This document shows, one piece after another, positions 60,417-64,000 of a stretch of 64,000 bases of DNA. The notes under the pieces were generated by a model. The model was not told the origin of the DNA, searched no databases, and saw only the letters and a list, made by a program, of their open reading frames with translations. Origin of the DNA: JAPLDP01 sp964628285 (lineage in GTDB: Bacteria; Bacteroidota; Bacteroidia; Bacteroidales; JAGONC01). How positions within the stretch are numbered: position 1 is the first letter of the stretch; each line of letters begins with the position of its first letter. A program made the position numbers and the translations under genes. Location: contig CAZVNP010000001.1 in assembly GCA_964628285.1 (NCBI GenBank), forward strand, positions 80,551 through 144,550. The letters run 5' to 3'.

Positions 60417-63385
60417 GGCTTAAACACGACACCTGTATTCTTTCTCCCGTCGATCATAACGACCACAGGTTTGTTAAAATGGACATACCGGATTTGATCG
60501 TCCTCATAAACGGCTTCTGCAGATGTTAAAAAGTCCGTATCATAATAGCCGTCGTTGAGATATGAGTTGACGGTAAAATAACCCACCCGGAATGAGGTGA
60601 GGTTCTGGAAAAAATGAGTGCCCTGGCTGGGATCGATGCGGTATTTCTCGAGGCCCGACTCCACGATGACGCGTGCTGCAGATATCTGGGGCCATTTGAC
60701 GGGTATACCCAGCCACGGATCCGTTGATCCCCACCGCCCCGGCCCCACAAGGATGTAGTTTTTCCCGCCGGCCTGGAATTGTTCATTGATCTTTCCTATC
60801 CTGGCGGCAATATCCTGGTTGCAGGAGGCATCGAACGTGTCGGGTTTGATGTAGACGATGTCATAGATATCCTTTATAATGCCATTGCCGAGGGTGGATC
60901 CCGAATAAATGACGGTCCGGTCTCTGGGGATCTCTTCCAGGTTGATGTTGATAGTTTCGCGTATATCGACGATAGGTCTTATCTGCAGCAGGTTGAAGAT
61001 TTTGGACTTGCCTTCGGGACGGTCGAGGTTCACGGCAAATTCGATCTCCACGGGCCTGTTCATGGCTTCCTGGCTCAGGTCGAGGATCATGCTGATGATC
61101 TCTGCGAGCGGAAAGGCCTCATGCACAAGGATGTTGGAGAAAGTAATCAGTTTCTTTCCCGGATAATTGACACCGTCGCGGATCATGTTATTCTCGAAGT
61201 CATAGGTGGAGGCGACGTAGTAGAGTGAGTTATCTTTCTCAGCTTCCGTTATAGGCAGGCGGAGGAGGTTATGGCATTCGTCGGTGGTGTGCTTGAAGCT
61301 GTCGGGTCGCAGGTCGAGGGCAAAGAACGTTTTCTGTGTTTCACGCAGGGCTATCTCTGTGGTGACCATCTGCAGGGCCATTTTGGGATGTTTGGGCGAG
61401 AAGCGCAGGGTGAGCCCTCCATCGACGATGTATTTGCCAAGGCCCAGGGCTACATTGACGATGCCTTCTTCGGGCTTTTCAGGATCAAGAGGGTAGTGGT
61501 TGACGGAGCGTGCCACGCCGGAGAGAGCCGGATAAAAGCGGTTTCCGTAACGCGTGCCGCAGACCGTCTGCAGAACGATGGCCATTTTCTCCTCATCGAT
61601 GACATTGGAGGTGGCGGCGATGTAAGCCTTGCTGCTGCGGTAAAAGGCCGAGGCATACACGCTCTTGATGGCATCGCTGAGGTTCTGTATCATGCGCCGT
61701 TCGTCATCGGGGAGGTTGGGGATCATATAGGTGGAATAGATGCCTGCAAAGGGCTGGTACTGTGAGTCCTCCAGCAGGCTCGACGAACGTATGGCCAGTG
61801 GGTTGTTGACGTAACTGATCAGCGTGTAGAGATCCTCGTGGATGCGGAACGGCAGCCGGGCGGCGATGAAACGGTCGAGGATCTCTTCGTCGCTTTTATC
61901 TGAAAGCACGATGCCGTAAAGGTCGTTCTCCTCCATGAACTCATCGAAGATATCGGTGCAGATGACCACCGTCTTGGGGATGGTGATGATGATGTCGTCG
62001 TATTTGTCGAGGATTCTGTGGCTTTTAATAAGTGAGTCGAGGAAGGCCAGTCCGCGTGCCTTGCCGCCGATGGAGCCGTCGCCGATTCTGGTGAAGCTGA
62101 GGTACTCGTCGAAGCGGTCGCGGTTGAACTCGGCGATCACCCCGCGTGACTTGCTCATTCTGAAACTGGCGATGGCATCGAAAATAAATCGTCTTATCTC
62201 GTCGAGGTCATTGTCGAAATCCTGCGGCCTGAGGTCACGGATGAGGTCGGCCAGCGGGAACAGGGCCCTGGCACGCAGCCATTTGGAGATGTGATTGCGC
62301 GAGATGTGATACAGCAACGTGTTGTCGGGGACTTCAAACATCTTCATCTGCAACGACTTGAGATCGGTGGCCCGGTTGATCTCCTGCAACGTCGTCGGAT
62401 CAGTGAAGACAAAATCACCGAAGGCGAAATTGTCGATGATAAAATTTCTTATGTCGATGGAGAAGGTCTTGGATTTTTTGTTGATGAAGCCTGTCTTCAA
62501 CTGTCGGGCCACCTTCTCGTTGGCGGCTTCCGACGACAGCAGCAGCACGGGCATGAACTCGTCATCGTCTTTCACCTTTCTGGCCAGCCTGATGCCGGCT
62601 TCCTTGTCCATGACACCGTTGCGTTTGAAGGCCACATCGGTGATGATGCCCAGCAGATTGAGTTTGTATTTTTCATACAGAGTGACGGCTTCCTCGTAAG
62701 TGGTGGCGAGCAGTATCTTCGGGCGTCCCCGCATGCGGAGCATCTGCTGGTGCTCGTTCAGACCTTCGGTCATGAAGGCTTTGGATTGCTTGAAGATGAT
62801 CTTGTAGAAAATGGGCAGGTAACTGGAATAGAAACGGGTGGAGTCCTCTGCGACGATGATGGTCTGTACGCCCACCTCATTGACATCATAATCCACGTTC
62901 ATCCTGTCCTCGATCAGCTTGATGATGGCCAGCAACAGGTCAGGATTGCCAAGCCATGAGAAAATGTAATCGATATAGCTCAGGTTTTCGTGGTTGACTT
63001 TCAGCGTGACTTCACGTGAGAAGGGCGTCAACACGACAATGGGCTTGTCGGCGTATGTGGCTTTGATGCGTTCGGCCAGGCCGAAGGTGTCGGTCTCATC
63101 GGCGCTGAGCATGAGGATGACCAGGTCGATGTTCTCTCTCCGGAGGATGGCAAAGGCTTCCTCTTCGTTATTGGTGAGGATGAATTGGGGAGGGTAGCGC
63201 AGGTTCAGCGAGACGTATTCGTTGAAGATCTGTTCGTCGATGCGGCCGTCGCCTTCCAGCATGAAGGCGTCGTAAGCGCTGGCTACCAGCAGGACATGGT
63301 AGATCCTCTTCTTCATCAGGTTGATGAAAGAGGTGTCGGAGAAATAGTATTTCTTCAGGTTGGGTTTATGGGGATGGATGGACAT
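60398..63385 (-). CDS. PEP-synthase-like protein with receiver-like N-terminus, no phosphohistidine domain
   Basis: 995 residues from the ATG at 63385; a GTG three codons earlier is possible. Residues about 25-150 look like a degenerate receiver domain. A second receiver-like segment (about 180-335) has Val-Ala-Glu-Asp-Ser, the Asp in Gly-Ile-Ile-Thr-Asp-Val-Ala-Phe and a Lys near its end. The ATP-grasp domain starts near 435 (Gly-Asp-Gly-Ser-Ile-Gly-Gly-Lys-Ala-Arg-Gly-Leu) and has Arg-Ser-Ser-Ser-Leu-Leu-Glu-Asp-Ser, as in PEP synthase. No Thr-Ser-His motif and no PEP barrel follow; the end carries Val-Gly-Pro-Gly-Arg-Trp-Gly-Ser-Thr-Asp-Pro-Trp-Leu-Gly. It may be a phosphotransferase whose output depends on an upstream signal. 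The true reaction is unknown. Confidence 0.78.
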   Translation of the reverse strand: MSIHPHKPNLKKYYFSDTSFINLMKKRIYHVLLVASAYDAFMLEGDGRIDEQIFNEYVSLNLRYPPQFILTNNEEEAFAILRRENIDLVILMLSADETDTFGLAERIKATYADKPIVVLTPFSREVTLKVNHENLSYIDYIFSWLGNPDLLLAIIKLIEDRMNVDYDVNEVGVQTIIVAEDSTRFYSSYLPIFYKIIFKQSKAFMTEGLNEHQQMLRMRGRPKILLATTYEEAVTLYEKYKLNLLGIITDVAFKRNGVMDKEAGIRLARKVKDDDEFMPVLLLSSEAANEKVARQLKTGFINKKSKTFSIDIRNFIIDNFAFGDFVFTDPTTLQEINRATDLKSLQMKMFEVPDNTLLYHISRNHISKWLRARALFPLADLIRDLRPQDFDNDLDEIRRFIFDAIASFRMSKSRGVIAEFNRDRFDEYLSFTRIGDGSIGGKARGLAFLDSLIKSHRILDKYDDIIITIPKTVVICTDIFDEFMEENDLYGIVLSDKSDEEILDRFIAARLPFRIHEDLYTLISYVNNPLAIRSSSLLEDSQYQPFAGIYSTYMIPNLPDDERRMIQNLSDAIKSVYASAFYRSSKAYIAATSNVIDEEKMAIVLQTVCGTRYGNRFYPALSGVARSVNHYPLDPEKPEEGIVNVALGLGKYIVDGGLTLRFSPKHPKMALQMVTTEIALRETQKTFFALDLRPDSFKHTTDECHNLLRLPITEAEKDNSLYYVASTYDFENNMIRDGVNYPGKKLITFSNILVHEAFPLAEIISMILDLSQEAMNRPVEIEFAVNLDRPEGKSKIFNLLQIRPIVDIRETININLEEIPRDRTVIYSGSTLGNGIIKDIYDIVYIKPDTFDASCNQDIAARIGKINEQFQAGGKNYILVGPGRWGSTDPWLGIPVKWPQISAARVIVESGLEKYRIDPSQGTHFFQNLTSFRVGYFTVNSYLNDGYYDTDFLTSAEAVYEDDQIRYVHFNKPVVVMIDGRKNTGVVFKPGEGLG

Positions 63386-63407
63386 CGGCCTCACTTATTA
63401 ACTTTTA

Positions 63408-63415
63408 CAAAGATA
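63408..63415 (-). promoter_or_regulatory. TAnnTTTG -7 box for the PEP-synthase-like gene
   Basis: TATCTTTG followed by TA on the minus strand, 22 bases before the ATG at 63385. Short leader again. No good -33 match. Confidence 0.42.
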
Positions 63416-63869
63416 GCATTATTATTTGTTGGGGACTGACGATGGTTCTCTCCCTGTGAGAGATGACTGCTAGGCACAGTGATATTTAACCATCACATAA
63501 AGATAATTTAAATATTTTCTGTCCTTACTTCTTTCCACTTGCAGCTCGTAGCTTATAATTGGAAACAATAGCCCATAAACGAGAAAAAAATAAAAAAGGG
63601 GATACATATGTGCTCAGTTGACAGTGACGAAACAGAGAGAAACTTGTATAATCCATAGCAAGTTTACGGTGGACTGATAATAATAAAATAACAAAGAAAT
63701 AAATGTTCAATCGGAATATTATATAATTACGGACTGGCTAAGATGACTTGGACTCAGAAGAAAAACAAGAATATTTTTTGGCCGATCCTTCGGAGGTTTT
63801 TTATTTTCTGCCAGTTCACTGCAAGAATATCCATCCAATTGGAGAAAGAGCTCGTTTTTCCTTCACATT
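63416..63869. other. AT-rich region without a convincing gene
   Basis: About 454 bases between the PEP-synthase-like gene and the partial gene at the right edge. Two small open frames (a 61-codon frame at 63525-63710 and a 55-codon one near 63741-63908) lack recognisable features, so I do not call them. TTGCAGCTCGTAGCTTATAA near 63539 resembles short intergenic GCAGCTTGTAGCTT-like repeats. Confidence 0.4.
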
Positions 63870-64000
63870 CTAATCGGAAGATTGTGGGATATCTTCATCT
63901 GCTAACATGACCCTATGAGCGATAGGCAAGAATTTACGCATTCGTTTCTGAAATTCGACAAATATTGTATCTACAATCAAAGAGTCATCTGTTAAATCCG
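63870..64000 (-). CDS. C-terminal end of an unrecognised protein (cut by the window edge)
   Basis: Reading leftwards from base 63998, 42 codons run to a TAG stop at 63870-63872. The end reads Phe-Val-Glu-Phe-Gln-Lys-Arg-Met-Arg-Lys-Phe-Leu-Pro-Ile-Ala-His-Arg-Val-Met-Leu and finishes Glu-Asp-Ile-Pro-Gln-Ser-Ser-Asp. The composition is protein-like (mixed charged and hydrophobic), unlike the surrounding AT-rich DNA, but no family is recognised. The start and most of the gene lie outside the window. Confidence 0.4.
   Translation of the reverse strand, partial: DLTDDSLIVDTIFVEFQKRMRKFLPIAHRVMLADEDIPQSSD

Noticed and set aside
63525..63710. 61-codon frame on the minus strand
   Set aside because: AT-rich, no recognisable motif or promoter context; likely chance.

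Overview
The window looks like a chromosomal segment from a Bacteroidota (Bacteroidetes) bacterium, most likely an environmental relative of the Bacteroidales. The signs are a SusC/SusD pair, a carboxypeptidase-regulatory-domain TonB receptor, a large exported protein with a gliding/type IX secretion (T9SS) C-terminal domain, a GldN/PorN-like lipoprotein, a DUF2807 (GIN) protein next to an ECF sigma factor, and many TAnnTTTG promoter boxes, which are the Bacteroidetes -7 element. No phage, plasmid, IS transposase, CRISPR array or defence island was seen. Genes are dense and mostly housekeeping, and intergenic DNA is AT-rich with several short structured repeats.

Layout. 1-5.7 kb (minus strand): the start of yebC (cut by the window edge), an ECF sigma factor / membrane anti-sigma-like protein / GIN-plus-barrel protein trio, and lepA. 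5.7-9.9 kb: a 1371-residue protein with a PPDK-type ATP-grasp and phosphohistidine domain behind a very long N-terminal region. 10-18 kb: gap, a T9SS-exported fibronectin-like protein, a bifunctional Rel (p)ppGpp enzyme, a Fur-family regulator and purA. 18-23 kb (minus): rimP-nusA-infB, then tRNA-Gln. 23-30 kb: a DUF2723 membrane glycosyltransferase-like protein, lgt, dprA, rsgA, dtd. 30-32.5 kb: a TonB-dependent receptor. 32.8-38.5 kb: icd with a mitochondrial-like citrate synthase, an AcpH-like protein, and iorA-iorB. 38.5-44.7 kb: an M23 peptidase, a terminator, and a SusC/SusD pair without CAZymes beside it. 45-52.3 kb (minus): an LptF/G permease, two GT4 glycosyltransferases, a DUF4870 protein, hisS, and a histidine ammonia-lyase whose MIO motif is Ala-Cys-Gly. 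52.4-55.6 kb: a nitroreductase, a TPR lipoprotein, a GldN-like lipoprotein and an M16 peptidase. 55.9-59.7 kb: purE, an intergenic repeat element with inverted ends, hpt, adk, obg, a PAP2 phosphatase. 59.9-63.4 kb: an FMN-binding protein and a second atypical PEP-synthase-like protein carrying receiver-like domains. The window ends inside an unrecognised gene.

How the parts fit. Most clusters are standard: translation and RNA (lepA, rimP-nusA-infB, rsgA, dtd, hisS, tRNA-Gln, obg), purine metabolism (purA, purE, hpt, adk) with (p)ppGpp control, central carbon (gap, icd, citrate synthase) and aromatic 2-oxoacid oxidation (iorAB), and envelope building and uptake (lgt, LptF/G, TonB/Sus). I did not find a clear new multi-gene system. 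The parts most worth a second look are the two incomplete PPDK/PEP-synthase-like proteins, which lack complementary domains; the Cys-type MIO enzyme; IorA without its ferredoxin domain; a stand-alone short GldN-like lipoprotein; a probable non-coding mobile or repeat element between purE and hpt; and a recurrent TAnnTTTGTA promoter pattern with very short leaders.
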